Shown here piece by piece: positions 1-7,644 of a stretch of DNA of 22,923 nt. Position 1 is the first letter of the stretch, and each line of letters begins with the position of its first letter. Source of the stretch: a virus. The notes beneath the pieces were generated by a model. It made no database searches and was not told the origin of the DNA. It saw only the letters and a program-made list of their open reading frames with translations. The stretch spans positions 1 to 22,923 of the IMG/VR virus record IMGVR_UViG_3300006340_000613. One strand, given 5' to 3'. The position numbers and the translations under genes are program-made.

Positions 1-574
1 TCATATTATAAATGACTTTAGCTACTATTGGTTTAAACTGTGTTGCAATGTATGTGCCTAAACGTAGGACTTCCATTACACTCTTTTCACTTAAATCTTT
101 TGTACTGTTTACCCCTCGCCACAGACCACCTATAGATGACCATATTTGTTTAGGCGTGCCCTGTTCCCATACTTGTGCTGGTGCCATATAACCATACGAC
201 CCACACGCTAAACGTAAATGATTCATAAAGTAATCACTACACGCATTATACACTGTAGGACCGTCTATGACGCCCTGTCCGCACGTTTGATACTCGTATT
301 TGTAGTCATCATACTTTTCCACCACTTCATTATCTAACTGTTCTTGTGGTGTAATGAAGTTGGTATAGTCTACCTTCTGAAGTTTACGAAAGGTGTCCAC
401 CATATCGCTGTATTGCATTTTGCGAAACGGAAACACTGGACGCTCATTGGCTACATACTCAGCTATGGTCCATCTAAATTCTTCCTTACCATACTTCTCA
501 GTACAGTGTCGGAACTCACCTTCATTCAAATAGAAAAAATGATTAGCCAAATAATCATATAGTTCTTGTATCAT
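1..574 (-). CDS. Unknown protein, partial (3' end beyond the window)
   Basis: An uninterrupted frame begins at ATG 574-572 and runs off the left edge, giving at least 191 residues with no stop. The start overlaps the polymerase stop as ATGA, so translation is probably coupled to gp43. The protein starts MIQELYDYLANHFFYL and is rich in Tyr and Trp; cysteines occur but are not arranged as CxxC pairs. I see no signal peptide, membrane segment or nucleotide-binding motif, and I do not recognise the family. GC is clearly higher than in most of the window (29 of 60 bases on 241-300), a feature shared with the adjacent 3' end of gp43. It could be a structural or DNA-metabolism gene; the sequence does not decide. 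Confidence 0.8.
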   Translation of the reverse strand, partial: MIQELYDYLANHFFYLNEGEFRHCTEKYGKEEFRWTIAEYVANERPVFPFRKMQYSDMVDTFRKLQKVDYTNFITPQEQLDNEVVEKYDDYKYEYQTCGQGVIDGPTVYNACSDYFMNHLRLACGSYGYMAPAQVWEQGTPKQIWSSIGGLWRGVNSTKDLSEKSVMEVLRLGTYIATQFKPIVAKVIYNM

Positions 575-3057
575 GCGAACAAATGCTCCAATGTTGTTTG
601 TGTTCCATAACTACGATCTACGTTCCACCCAATCTTTTCCAATATAAACGTCAAGGGCTCCACGAAACTCTTATCAAACATTATATCATAGTTTATCATA
701 TTATGCAAGTCAAATTCTTTCGGCAATGTTGTCATAAATGAAATAACATTAGACTGATATGGGTTAGGTGTTCTAATCTGAAGAAACTTTATCTTCTCAC
801 CCTCTTGTATAAGTGGATACTTATGTGTTAATTTCTCTCGTTGGAGAATATAATTATACACCAATGCCCCCTTAACGTGCATTGGAGTACCCTTTGAAAA
901 TATAGTCGATGAATTATAATATTCTTTCATATTATTACACGACCTAGGATAAGCAATACTCTCCGGAGGTAGCTTCATAAAGTTCTCACGAAAAGCTTGT
1001 ATAAATGTATTCAATGTTATCTCATCTTCATTAATGATAATCTTCAAAGCAGACCTAATCATTTCTCTACATGGTGCCGGCGTCGATGACTTCACTGCCT
1101 CGATACCCATCACCTTAATCTGTGGCTCGGCGTATCTCACACCTTCACTATCATGCACATTAAGAATATATCTTTTCTTAGCAGTCCAGATACCTTTATC
1201 AGCGATAACTTCTCTAGCCATTTCCATCTTCTGTTCATATGCATTTACATACTCTGCCAACTCCTCATAACACTTGGTGATGTATGGTTCAATCTTTTCT
1301 TTAGCCACCTTATCTAAAAAGTCTACAGGATTCTTTGGGTTCACCTTAGAAACCAACTCATCAAATCGTACATAAATTGAATCTGTATCTGATGCTATGA
1401 TATAATCTACCTCTGTAGTTTCTAAAAGTTTATTAAGATACTCATTAACTTTATTTTCTATCCATCTTATTGCTAATTGTCCTGATGTAGTAACTGCTGT
1501 AGCCATACGTATATCATAGTATCTAAAGTATTGATTACCAATTGCACCATAACAACTATTCAAAGCAATCTTTCTTGCCCATTGTATATTATGACATCTA
1601 GCAATTTCTTTTTTTAATTCGTTTGTTGGATTCTTTTGATATTCTCTTTGTGCCTTTAACTCACGTTTCTTATATATCACACGGTCTTTATAAATCTTTT
1701 CAATCATTTCAGGTAAGAAACCTTGACTATCTCTTTTGAACATTGCACCGTTAGGTGTTATACAAGCGTCTTTATCTTTTAAAAACTCTAGGGGTGTCTT
1801 CTTACTCAACATTTTATTCACAGAAACACCAGATGAATCAACACCTAATATCTTTTCGGGAGAAATATTATATTGTACAATAATATGTGGATAAAGAGAG
1901 TTGATATCAAAAGACACCACCCAATGTTGCATACCAAGTTTAGGCTCTTTTACATAAGCGCCTTCATACTTTGTATCCTTGGAATGTTCTTCCCTAGGAG
2001 GTATACAAATATTTTTTTCCATCAAATGGTTTGCGATTAATGTATCCCAAACTCTAACCTGTGAAAAAATATCGTTATAATTTACTTTAGTTTCATATGC
2101 AAACGTTAAAGATAAATCAATTAACCCTAATTTATCTTCTAATGCGTCAACAATTTCTACGTCTTGTATATTATATTCTACAAATTTTTGAAAATCTTTT
2201 GTATAAAAATCTTTAAAAGTGTTATATGGATTTTCACGTTTACCTTGACCTAATTCAACTTCACCTATAAATCCTAATCTATAACTTTCTTGTCTTGCTG
2301 GTATAAACCATTTATACAAATCAAGATAATCTAACATAGCAATACCATACAAAGTATAATACGTATTAGGTCTACCTCGTATAATAATTTGTTCACTTGT
2401 TATTAAATTCCAAGGCGACATACGATTTGCAACTTTAGAACCTACAAGTAATTTTATCCTATTCATTAAATAAGGTAAGTCAAAAAATTTAGTATTCCAA
2501 CCTGTAATAACATCTGGATAATTCTTTAACCAGAATTTCATAAACTCCATTATTAAATGTTTTTCGTCTTTACATTCAATGTAAGTTACATCTGTACGGT
2601 CTGTTGTGAATTTACCAACACCCCAAGTTATAATCTGTTTATTGGATTGATTCTTAACACTAATACAAAGTAATTCTTCTATAGGATTATCTACTTCTGG
2701 AAAACCATTTTCACAACCACACTCTATATCTAATGTAAATATTTTAATTAAATCTTTTGACCATTTAACTTGTTTTGGAAATTCTTTATTGATATATTGA
2801 TAATGATATCTTTCAAGTCCATAGATAGGTGAATTTTGAGTTGCGATATCTCTTCTAAATCTACGAGCAGCTTCAATAGATTGAAAAGTTATTGGTTTTA
2901 AATTTTGACCTTGTAAAGTTTTAAAATCTGTTTGTTCTTTTGTTAATGAATATAATGTTGGAGAAAAATTAATCTTCTCTTTATACTCCTTGTCATTATG
3001 TACACCTCTAACAAGTAGTTTGCCTTTATATTCTATTACATTTTTATAAAAGTTCAT
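571..3057 (-). CDS. 43: Family B DNA polymerase (T4 gp43)
   Basis: Replicative DNA polymerase with a 3'-5' proofreading exonuclease, the catalytic centre of the phage replisome. Exo I has D110 and E112 (FTLDIECG), Exo II has N188 to D193 (GWNTKFFD), and Exo III has Y295 to D299 (YNIQD). Polymerase motif A is DINSLYP at 384-390, motif B is KIALNSCYG at 496-504, and motif C is DTDS at 557-560. KKRY follows at 627-630. The C-terminus QTTLEHLF (820-827) looks like a clamp-binding peptide, as expected for a gp45 partner. At 828 aa it is somewhat shorter than T4 gp43 (about 898 aa). Its start overlaps the ferredoxin gene by 14 nt. GC rises in the last third of the gene, which suggests recombination. 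Confidence 0.98.
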   Translation of the reverse strand: MNFYKNVIEYKGKLLVRGVHNDKEYKEKINFSPTLYSLTKEQTDFKTLQGQNLKPITFQSIEAARRFRRDIATQNSPIYGLERYHYQYINKEFPKQVKWSKDLIKIFTLDIECGCENGFPEVDNPIEELLCISVKNQSNKQIITWGVGKFTTDRTDVTYIECKDEKHLIMEFMKFWLKNYPDVITGWNTKFFDLPYLMNRIKLLVGSKVANRMSPWNLITSEQIIIRGRPNTYYTLYGIAMLDYLDLYKWFIPARQESYRLGFIGEVELGQGKRENPYNTFKDFYTKDFQKFVEYNIQDVEIVDALEDKLGLIDLSLTFAYETKVNYNDIFSQVRVWDTLIANHLMEKNICIPPREEHSKDTKYEGAYVKEPKLGMQHWVVSFDINSLYPHIIVQYNISPEKILGVDSSGVSVNKMLSKKTPLEFLKDKDACITPNGAMFKRDSQGFLPEMIEKIYKDRVIYKKRELKAQREYQKNPTNELKKEIARCHNIQWARKIALNSCYGAIGNQYFRYYDIRMATAVTTSGQLAIRWIENKVNEYLNKLLETTEVDYIIASDTDSIYVRFDELVSKVNPKNPVDFLDKVAKEKIEPYITKCYEELAEYVNAYEQKMEMAREVIADKGIWTAKKRYILNVHDSEGVRYAEPQIKVMGIEAVKSSTPAPCREMIRSALKIIINEDEITLNTFIQAFRENFMKLPPESIAYPRSCNNMKEYYNSSTIFSKGTPMHVKGALVYNYILQREKLTHKYPLIQEGEKIKFLQIRTPNPYQSNVISFMTTLPKEFDLHNMINYDIMFDKSFVEPLTFILEKIGWNVDRSYGTQTTLEHLFA

Positions 3058-3382
3058 CTGGTCTCAAATGTAAGGTTAAACCATCAAGTTCTTTAGTAAG
3101 TTTTATCTGACAAGATAATCTACTAACACCTGGTTTATATCCTTTTTCATATTCTAATTGTTCTTCCTCAATGGAATTATCATCCATCTTTGGTATTTTA
3201 TCTATCCACTTTTCATCTACATATACGTGACAGGTACAGCACATACAATTGCCACCACAATCTGCAGGTATTTCTGGAATATCTACTGTTGATTCAAATT
3301 TGGCTGCCTCCATCACACTCAAACCTTCTCTAGCTTGAACACGAATTTTGGATCCGTCCCTTACAAAATATACATCTATCAC
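3044..3382 (-). CDS. 2Fe-2S ferredoxin, adrenodoxin-like
   Basis: Small soluble electron carrier of 112 aa. The cluster-binding loop reads DCGGNCMCCTCH, with C42, C48 and C51 as likely ligands and the fourth at C91 (RLSCQI). This matches the C-x5-C-x2-C plus distal C layout of adrenodoxin-type ferredoxins. Two further cysteines, C46 and C49, lie inside the loop and are unusual. The region between loop and last ligand (MDDNSIEEEQLEYEKGYKPG) matches the acidic partner-binding helix of this family. It overlaps the upstream Sm-like gene by 4 nt and gp43 by 14 nt, so all three are probably co-translated. Its redox partner is not evident here; the two oxygenases in the window use 2-oxoglutarate and would not need it directly. 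Confidence 0.93.
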   Translation of the reverse strand: MIDVYFVRDGSKIRVQAREGLSVMEAAKFESTVDIPEIPADCGGNCMCCTCHVYVDEKWIDKIPKMDDNSIEEEQLEYEKGYKPGVSRLSCQIKLTKELDGLTLHLRPDELL

Positions 3383-3708
3383 TTATCTAATGATGGCAAA
3401 CCTGTTTCAGTTATTAACTGTTTTTTAGGTGCTAAAATAGATGAAGTATTTGTAATATAATTCTGTTTGATTTGTTCTTTTGGTTTTGATATTGACATAA
3501 CCTTATCTGCTCTAATTTCAATTGAGTCTCCATCTGAATATGGAGCATAAGGGGTCATCATTAATTGGACTGGTTTACCTGGTGCTTGTTGCGTAGGTAT
3601 GATAACAAATCCTTTTATGATTGTAATTGTCTTTGATCCTTCTGTAATTTTTCCGATAACATCTTCTCCTGTTACCAATCTACAGACTAATATTTCATCA
3701 CTTGCCAT
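3379..3708 (-). CDS. Small Sm-like (LSm-type fold) protein, tentative
   Basis: A 109-aa protein opening with ILVCRLVTGEDVIGKI, followed by alternating hydrophobic strands and the block GDSIEIRADKVMSI. This looks like the short beta-barrel pattern of Sm/LSm proteins, with a glycine turn in strand 2 and a later strand near residue 70. I recognise the type as a conserved small protein of marine T4-like phages but not a precise function; RNA binding would be a guess. The C-terminal 35 residues are Asn, Ser and Lys rich and probably disordered. It has a good Shine-Dalgarno (AAGGAG, 8 nt before ATG) and is the first gene after a sigma70-like promoter at 3728-3756. Confidence 0.75.
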   Translation of the reverse strand: MASDEILVCRLVTGEDVIGKITEGSKTITIIKGFVIIPTQQAPGKPVQLMMTPYAPYSDGDSIEIRADKVMSISKPKEQIKQNYITNTSSILAPKKQLITETGLPSLDK

Positions 3709-3727
3709 TATATTTCTCCTTAATTAT

Positions 3728-3756
3728 AATATATACTATTTCTCATCAATAGTCAA
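3728..3756 (-). promoter_or_regulatory. Sigma70-like promoter for the Sm-like/ferredoxin/gp43 unit
   Basis: The minus strand carries TTGACT (3756-3751), a 17-nt spacer and TATATT (3733-3728), each one mismatch from consensus. The -35 box lies within the last codons of the NifU-like gene (ATT GAC TAT TGA). The expected start site lies just upstream of the AAGGAG ribosome site of the next gene. Confidence 0.6.
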
Positions 3757-4093
3757 TGGTGCCTTGTGGAAAAAAAGGTGTATATCCATCTGCTTTCGCT
3801 GATAAATCATCTTCACCTACAATTGTTTTGACTTCTGGAACATAATGCTTTAACATATCTTCTACACTTTGATGTAGTGTTTGCTTAGACATTGCACAAC
3901 CAGAACAAGCACCTGCCAGTTCTAATTTTGCCACACCTAAATCCATATCAAAATCTAAATAATTTATAAACCCACCGTGTTGAGCTACAGCAGGAGCTAC
4001 TTTATCTTCCAAAATAAATTTAATGTCTTTAGCAATTTCTTCCTTGGTTCTATATGAAGTAAATTTACCAAGTTCTGGTGTACTATCTGACAT
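3746..4093 (-). CDS. NifU-like C-terminal domain protein (Fe-S scaffold)
   Basis: A 115-aa stand-alone Nfu-type domain, which in cells holds and transfers a 4Fe-4S cluster, typically as a dimer sharing two CxxC motifs. The central region has the family pattern LEDKVAPAVAQHGGFI (28-43), then LAGACSGCAMSKQTL, with C63 and C66 as cluster ligands. A short tail ending PFFPQGTIDY follows. There is no N-terminal NifU or HscA-type domain, so it is the minimal form. AGGAGG precedes the ATG. It is the last gene of the long gp45-to-NifU operon, a few tens of bases from the ferredoxin unit. Together these two genes suggest the phage supports Fe-S enzymes during infection. Confidence 0.93.
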   Translation of the reverse strand: MSDSTPELGKFTSYRTKEEIAKDIKFILEDKVAPAVAQHGGFINYLDFDMDLGVAKLELAGACSGCAMSKQTLHQSVEDMLKHYVPEVKTIVGEDDLSAKADGYTPFFPQGTIDY

Positions 4094-4115
4094 TATGTAG
4101 CGCCTCCTTTCTGTT

Positions 4116-4319
4116 TTAGTTTTTTTGTAAATTTATTGCTGAATTACCTTTTTCGCCTTCAGTAATTTCAAACGTTAATTCATCACCTTCGTTTAACTCT
4201 AAACTTGCTGCTTGAGCAGCTGAAGAGTGTACAAAAACATCTTTTTCGTTGTCTTCTCTTGCTATGAAACCGTAACCTTTTGTTGGGTTAAACCATTTCA
4301 CTTTTCCTTTTATACTCAT
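4116..4319 (-). CDS. Cold-shock domain protein (CspA-like)
   Basis: A 67-aa single cold-shock domain, a small beta-barrel that binds single-stranded RNA or DNA and can melt mRNA structure. The protein starts [19 protein letters not shown], which holds RNP1 (KGYGFI). RNP2 follows as VFVHSSA at 28-34, then the usual [14 protein letters not shown]. Length and layout match bacterial CspA proteins. The ribosome site AAAGGAGA overlaps the end of the upstream ligase gene. Its place in an operon with RegA and a RimK-like ligase suggests a role in steering translation, possibly on structured phage mRNAs; that role is inference. Confidence 0.97.
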   Translation of the reverse strand: MSIKGKVKWFNPTKGYGFIAREDNEKDVFVHSSAAQAASLELNEGDELTFEITEGEKGNSAINLQKN

Positions 4320-4325
4320 CTTATC

Positions 4326-5732
4326 TTATTTTTCTCCTTTCTTGTCATCTAAACTATACTTTGTTGTTATTACATATTTTCTATTAGGGTTAACCATAAC
4401 ATTAAATCTATTCATAGTTTCCCTATCAAATAATATTTTTGATTTTTCATCTCTATCATCAAGTGTAAATTCTACATCTTTATATTCTCCACCTGCAAAA
4501 TCTACATCAAGTTTAATGACATATCTTTCTTCTTCATAATCTCTTAAACCACCTACACTAATTTTTTGCTTACGCACTATATCATTTGTAAGTGTTTTAC
4601 CTTCTAATGACCAAGTGATTTTACCACCGCTTGTTTTTAATTTATCAGCGTGTATAACAGACGTACCTGAATTACCTGTATCAAATTTGCCCACTATACG
4701 TCCAAATGGATGTATGTGGACAACTTCTTTATATCCACACTCACTAGGTACTTTCTTCCAAGTATCTCTATTTTCAAAATGTTGTACTATTTCTTTACTT
4801 AAATTTCTTCCTGTTGCCTCTTCAATACCTTCTGTCCCTGGAGATGAATTAACCTCAATAACAAATGGTGGGTCTTTCTTTCTATTTTTTGATGGGATAA
4901 AATCTACTGCAACCCATTGACCATCTACTGCCTTAGCAGCTTTTAAACTTTCTTCTGTTTCTAATTCTGTTAGTTCTAATGCTCTTACCTCGGCACCTCT
5001 TGATACGTTACTTCTAAAATCTCCTGGCACAACATCTCTTCGCATTGTCGCTAAAACTTTACCTTGCAATACTAAAACTCTAGCATCCCAATCTGTTTTA
5101 ATATATTGTTGTAATAGTATATCAGAATCTTCATCTTGTTTATTAAGTAATTGTACAATTGAATCTAATGATTTTTCTGACTCAATGAATAAGACACCTA
5201 CACCTTTTGAACCTCTTAATGTTTTTAAAATAACTGGAAACTTATCTTCTAATTGTTCAAATGCTTCCATTGAATTTTCTGGATCAGTAACTAATACTGA
5301 TACAGGTTGTTTGATACCATAGTCAGCAAGTCTTAATGAAGTTCTATACTTATCAGCACATACATTAATACATTGTCTGCTATTGACTACACACACTACG
5401 TGCTTTTCTAATCTTGATATTAAGTCTAACCAACTATCTCTACGTACAACTGAACCTCTAACAATAGCAATCGTATCTCTTGCTGATACTCTAAAACCTT
5501 TTTTATCGTCCTGGTTATGGAAATATAACTCACCATCTTCTTCGGTAGATACATACCCACCAGTATTTCTATAGATATATGCCTTATGACCAAGCTTTAA
5601 TGCTTGTTTCAATAAGTTTTTTGCTGTATGGAAATTTAAATCATCTTCAGGTTCATCTGAAATAATGATTAATCTGTACGGTCCAGAAATTTTAGCTTCT
5701 GTTATGTAATCTTTGAACTTTGGTATCTGCAT
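4326..5732 (-). CDS. RimK-like ATP-grasp ligase fused to RimB-like retropepsin domain
   Basis: A 468-aa two-domain protein. Residues 1-330 resemble RimK, the ATP-grasp ligase that adds glutamates to the C-terminus of ribosomal protein S6. Visible signs are the pre-grasp segment, the nucleotide lysine strand and flexible loop VILKTLRGSKGVGVLF (167-182), the DWDARVLVLQGKVLATMRR segment near 214-232, and the metal-binding FVIEVNSSPGTEGIEEATG at 290-308. Residues 340-460 resemble the Zn_protease/RimB family, a retropepsin-like fold, with KFDTGNSGTSVIHA (349-362) carrying the DTG catalytic motif and later RETMNRFNVMVNP. In some bacteria RimK and RimB are separate proteins; here they are joined. 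The stop of regA directly precedes the ATG. The substrate is not known from sequence and could be S6 or another C-terminus. Confidence 0.9.
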   Translation of the reverse strand: MQIPKFKDYITEAKISGPYRLIIISDEPEDDLNFHTAKNLLKQALKLGHKAYIYRNTGGYVSTEEDGELYFHNQDDKKGFRVSARDTIAIVRGSVVRRDSWLDLISRLEKHVVCVVNSRQCINVCADKYRTSLRLADYGIKQPVSVLVTDPENSMEAFEQLEDKFPVILKTLRGSKGVGVLFIESEKSLDSIVQLLNKQDEDSDILLQQYIKTDWDARVLVLQGKVLATMRRDVVPGDFRSNVSRGAEVRALELTELETEESLKAAKAVDGQWVAVDFIPSKNRKKDPPFVIEVNSSPGTEGIEEATGRNLSKEIVQHFENRDTWKKVPSECGYKEVVHIHPFGRIVGKFDTGNSGTSVIHADKLKTSGGKITWSLEGKTLTNDIVRKQKISVGGLRDYEEERYVIKLDVDFAGGEYKDVEFTLDDRDEKSKILFDRETMNRFNVMVNPNRKYVITTKYSLDDKKGEK

Positions 5733-6203
5733 TTATTCGCCATCTGTTACTGGACTTTCTTCAGGTTTTTTCTCTTCGGTTTTCTTTTTATCGTCAACCT
5801 TTTTACCTATATTATATTTAGCAGATAAAGTCCAGTCTTTTTTCTCTTTAAATGGTAATACCTTTATCTGACTCAACGGAGCTTTACTTTCGGTCATTTC
5901 TTTTTTAACCACATCTACTAAGCTCCAGTCTTGTAATAATAAAGTAATTGTATTTCTTCTTTGAATATCGTTTTCCGATAGTGTTGATTTTTTACCATCT
6001 AAAGCAAATAATTCTTTGAAATGGACTATGTAGTATTTGCCTTGTTTATGTAGTATATGACAAGATTGGTATAAAGTTTTATCTTTTCTACTTGCCACAC
6101 CAATTCTAGTTAATGTTTCTCGTACTTTAAGGAAATCGTCTGGTTGTTTGATAGTCACCTCTAACATATCACTTTGTACCCAACTAATAATTTCTTCGCT
6201 CAT
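5733..6203 (-). CDS. regA: RegA translational repressor
   Basis: T4-type RegA represses early phage mRNAs by binding their translation start regions. Residues 13 onward align closely with T4 RegA as I remember it: MLEVTIKQPDDFLKVRETL, then KDKTLYQSCHIL and KYYIVHFKELFALDG. T4 RegA is 122 aa. This one has 12 extra residues at the N-terminus and a Lys/Glu-rich tail after residue 130 (DDKKKTEEKKPEES), giving 156 aa. The start at 6203 is supported by the GGAG site 9 nt upstream and the 4-nt overlap with gp62; an internal Met13 would match the T4 start. It sits next to the clamp-loader genes it is expected to regulate. Confidence 0.97.
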   Translation of the reverse strand: MSEEIISWVQSDMLEVTIKQPDDFLKVRETLTRIGVASRKDKTLYQSCHILHKQGKYYIVHFKELFALDGKKSTLSENDIQRRNTITLLLQDWSLVDVVKKEMTESKAPLSQIKVLPFKEKKDWTLSAKYNIGKKVDDKKKTEEKKPEESPVTDGE

Positions 6204-6595
6204 TTAAGCTTTCTCCCACCTTTTATAAGTTTTATTTTAATATTCTCAATTTGGTTTTTTGAAAGTATGTTAAGAGCTTCTTTTGCTTTTGAGTTACTAT
6301 ATCCATAATACTCTTTTACTAACGCTAAATCCTTTAACTTGGTTTGCGATAACCATTTACCTCCAAATCGCCTTTTCTTTCTTATACTATTTATGAAAAA
6401 GTGAAATTGCATACGTTTTGGTAGGAAGTGTAAACCATTCATTTCATTACTATGCATTACAGTATCATAAAACATAGACATACATCTATTAATTACATAT
6501 GGTGGGTATTTCTTTTCCCAAGTAATATCATTTGTGTCTAATAAATTTTCTTTGGTTTCATTAATTGCTTTTAAATAATCTTTTAATTCGTACAT
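6200..6595 (-). CDS. 62: Clamp-loader small subunit (T4 gp62)
   Basis: Small subunit that, with four gp44 ATPases, loads the gp45 clamp on DNA. The protein has the segment YPPYVINRCMSMFYDTVMHS and the basic block RKKRRFGGKWLSQTK, a pattern I associate with marine T4-like gp62. At about 131 aa it is shorter than T4 gp62 (187 aa). Two ATGs stand in tandem; the ribosome site AGGAGG is only 1 nt from the first (6598) and 4 nt from the second (6595), so I favour the second. It overlaps the upstream membrane-protein gene by about 35 nt and regA by 4 nt. It is separated from gp44 by four accessory genes, unlike in T4. Confidence 0.88.
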   Translation of the reverse strand: MYELKDYLKAINETKENLLDTNDITWEKKYPPYVINRCMSMFYDTVMHSNEMNGLHFLPKRMQFHFFINSIRKKRRFGGKWLSQTKLKDLALVKEYYGYSNSKAKEALNILSKNQIENIKIKLIKGGRKLK

Positions 6596-6788
6596 CATTC
6601 CTCCTAAACCACCATCTCCATATAGCAGACCTAGTCATAGAAACTACTGTAAATATTAAAGCAATTCCTATACTGTCCAATATGGTTGGATGTAATCCAA
6701 ATAGTGGAAAAATTAGTAATTGTATTAGTATAGCTAATATAAATCCACTACCTACATCTATTATGCTTTCTAATATATCTCTTTTCAT
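6561..6788 (-). CDS. Small two-helix membrane protein (DUF7220-like)
   Basis: A 75-aa protein with two predicted membrane helices: about 14-32 (SGFILAILIQLLIFPLFGL) and 37-52 (LDSIGIALIFTVVSMT). A basic, Trp-rich end follows (RSAIWRWWFRRNDVRIKRLF). The arrangement of ...LLIFPLFGLH..., the central Ile/Phe helix and RS..WR..F matches a phage protein family I remember as DUF7220, of unknown function. It overlaps the 2OG oxygenase by 4 nt upstream and gp62 downstream, so it belongs to the replication operon. Function unknown. Confidence 0.85.
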   Translation of the reverse strand: MKRDILESIIDVGSGFILAILIQLLIFPLFGLHPTILDSIGIALIFTVVSMTRSAIWRWWFRRNDVRIKRLFKSN

Positions 6789-7459
6789 ATGTTAAATTCT
6801 GCCTTATCAGTTATAAAAGATAGCTCACCACCCTCATATGTAGGTGTATTCTTTACACCAACACCTTCTGTTAATAAAATATTACCTGATACTGATATCC
6901 TCTCCACATCTGATTTAAACGGTGGAACACTATGATATAATGACGCTGGAAATATCCACATTTCATTTGCAACTGGTAATATGGAATGCTTAGTCATAAT
7001 TTCTGGTTGTTCTTCACCATATTTAAATCTAATATGGCCAGGACCAGGACCTATACCTTTAAAATCTGCACTTTCTTTTTTTATCTCTTCTGGTACTTGT
7101 AAAAATAACACAAAAGAATATGATCCACTATGAGTATGTGGAGGATTATATTCTCCTGCCTTCATAAAATTTATCCATAAATTTTGTATCATACATTTTT
7201 TAAAAGGATGTATAGCATAATAAAATAATGGATCGTGCTGGTCTTGGATTTTTCTAAAATATGGAATAAAATATTGTTTAAAATTTTCTACAAACCAATG
7301 TTTATCTTTATCAGGAAATAAATTTTCTTTATCTAAATGTCCTGCAAGCTGTTGAGTATGTGATACCGTAGTTTGGCGTCCACGTTCTAATAATTCCTTA
7401 CACAAAACAGGACTAATTACTACACCACCAATTACAGGTCCAAAATGTATAAACCTCAT
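6785..7459 (-). CDS. 2OG-Fe(II) oxygenase
   Basis: A 224-aa 2-oxoglutarate and Fe(II)-dependent dioxygenase of the double-stranded beta-helix fold. Candidate iron ligands lie in NPPHTHSGSYSF (H108, H110) and FPASLYHSVPPF (H176). The 2OG-binding arginine is probably R187 in ERISVSGNI. The motif order fits the small prolyl-hydroxylase-like families common in marine phages. Its substrate, protein or DNA base or small molecule, cannot be read from sequence. It is clearly related to the second oxygenase at 20761-21504: both have NP.HTH/HVH, GPG..FKYGE, MW.FP.....H and ERISVSGN. It joins its upstream 61-aa neighbour by a TAATG overlap, inside the clamp-loader operon. Confidence 0.88.
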   Translation of the reverse strand: MRFIHFGPVIGGVVISPVLCKELLERGRQTTVSHTQQLAGHLDKENLFPDKDKHWFVENFKQYFIPYFRKIQDQHDPLFYYAIHPFKKCMIQNLWINFMKAGEYNPPHTHSGSYSFVLFLQVPEEIKKESADFKGIGPGPGHIRFKYGEEQPEIMTKHSILPVANEMWIFPASLYHSVPPFKSDVERISVSGNILLTEGVGVKNTPTYEGGELSFITDKAEFNI

Positions 7460-7644
7460 TACTTAAACCAATGCATATACGCTAGATATGGTACTAATAT
7501 TGGATATACTACGTGTTCAACAATTTCATACAAAACAAGTAGGGTTAATGCTATTGCCCACCACTTACTTGTTTTTGCTTTGTTAGAAACATAACCAAAT
7601 ACTTTACTGTGCCATCTACCTATCTTCTGTACTATTGCGTTCAT
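7459..7644 (-). CDS. Small single-span membrane protein
   Basis: A 61-aa protein with a basic N-terminal region (KIGRWHSKVFGYVSNKAKTSK) and one long hydrophobic segment from about 29 to 56 (WAIALTLLVLYEIVEHVVYPIL and on), ending YMHWFK. By the positive-inside rule the N-terminus should be cytoplasmic. I do not recognise the family. It overlaps the upstream gene by 4 nt and the oxygenase by 1 nt, which argues that it is a real, translated gene rather than chance. Confidence 0.78.
   Translation of the reverse strand: MNAIVQKIGRWHSKVFGYVSNKAKTSKWWAIALTLLVLYEIVEHVVYPILVPYLAYMHWFK

Noticed and set aside
344-562. Open frame on the plus strand
   Set aside because: It is the complement of the partial unknown gene, has no ribosome site and its codon use is that of an antisense shadow. 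The same holds for all other plus-strand frames.
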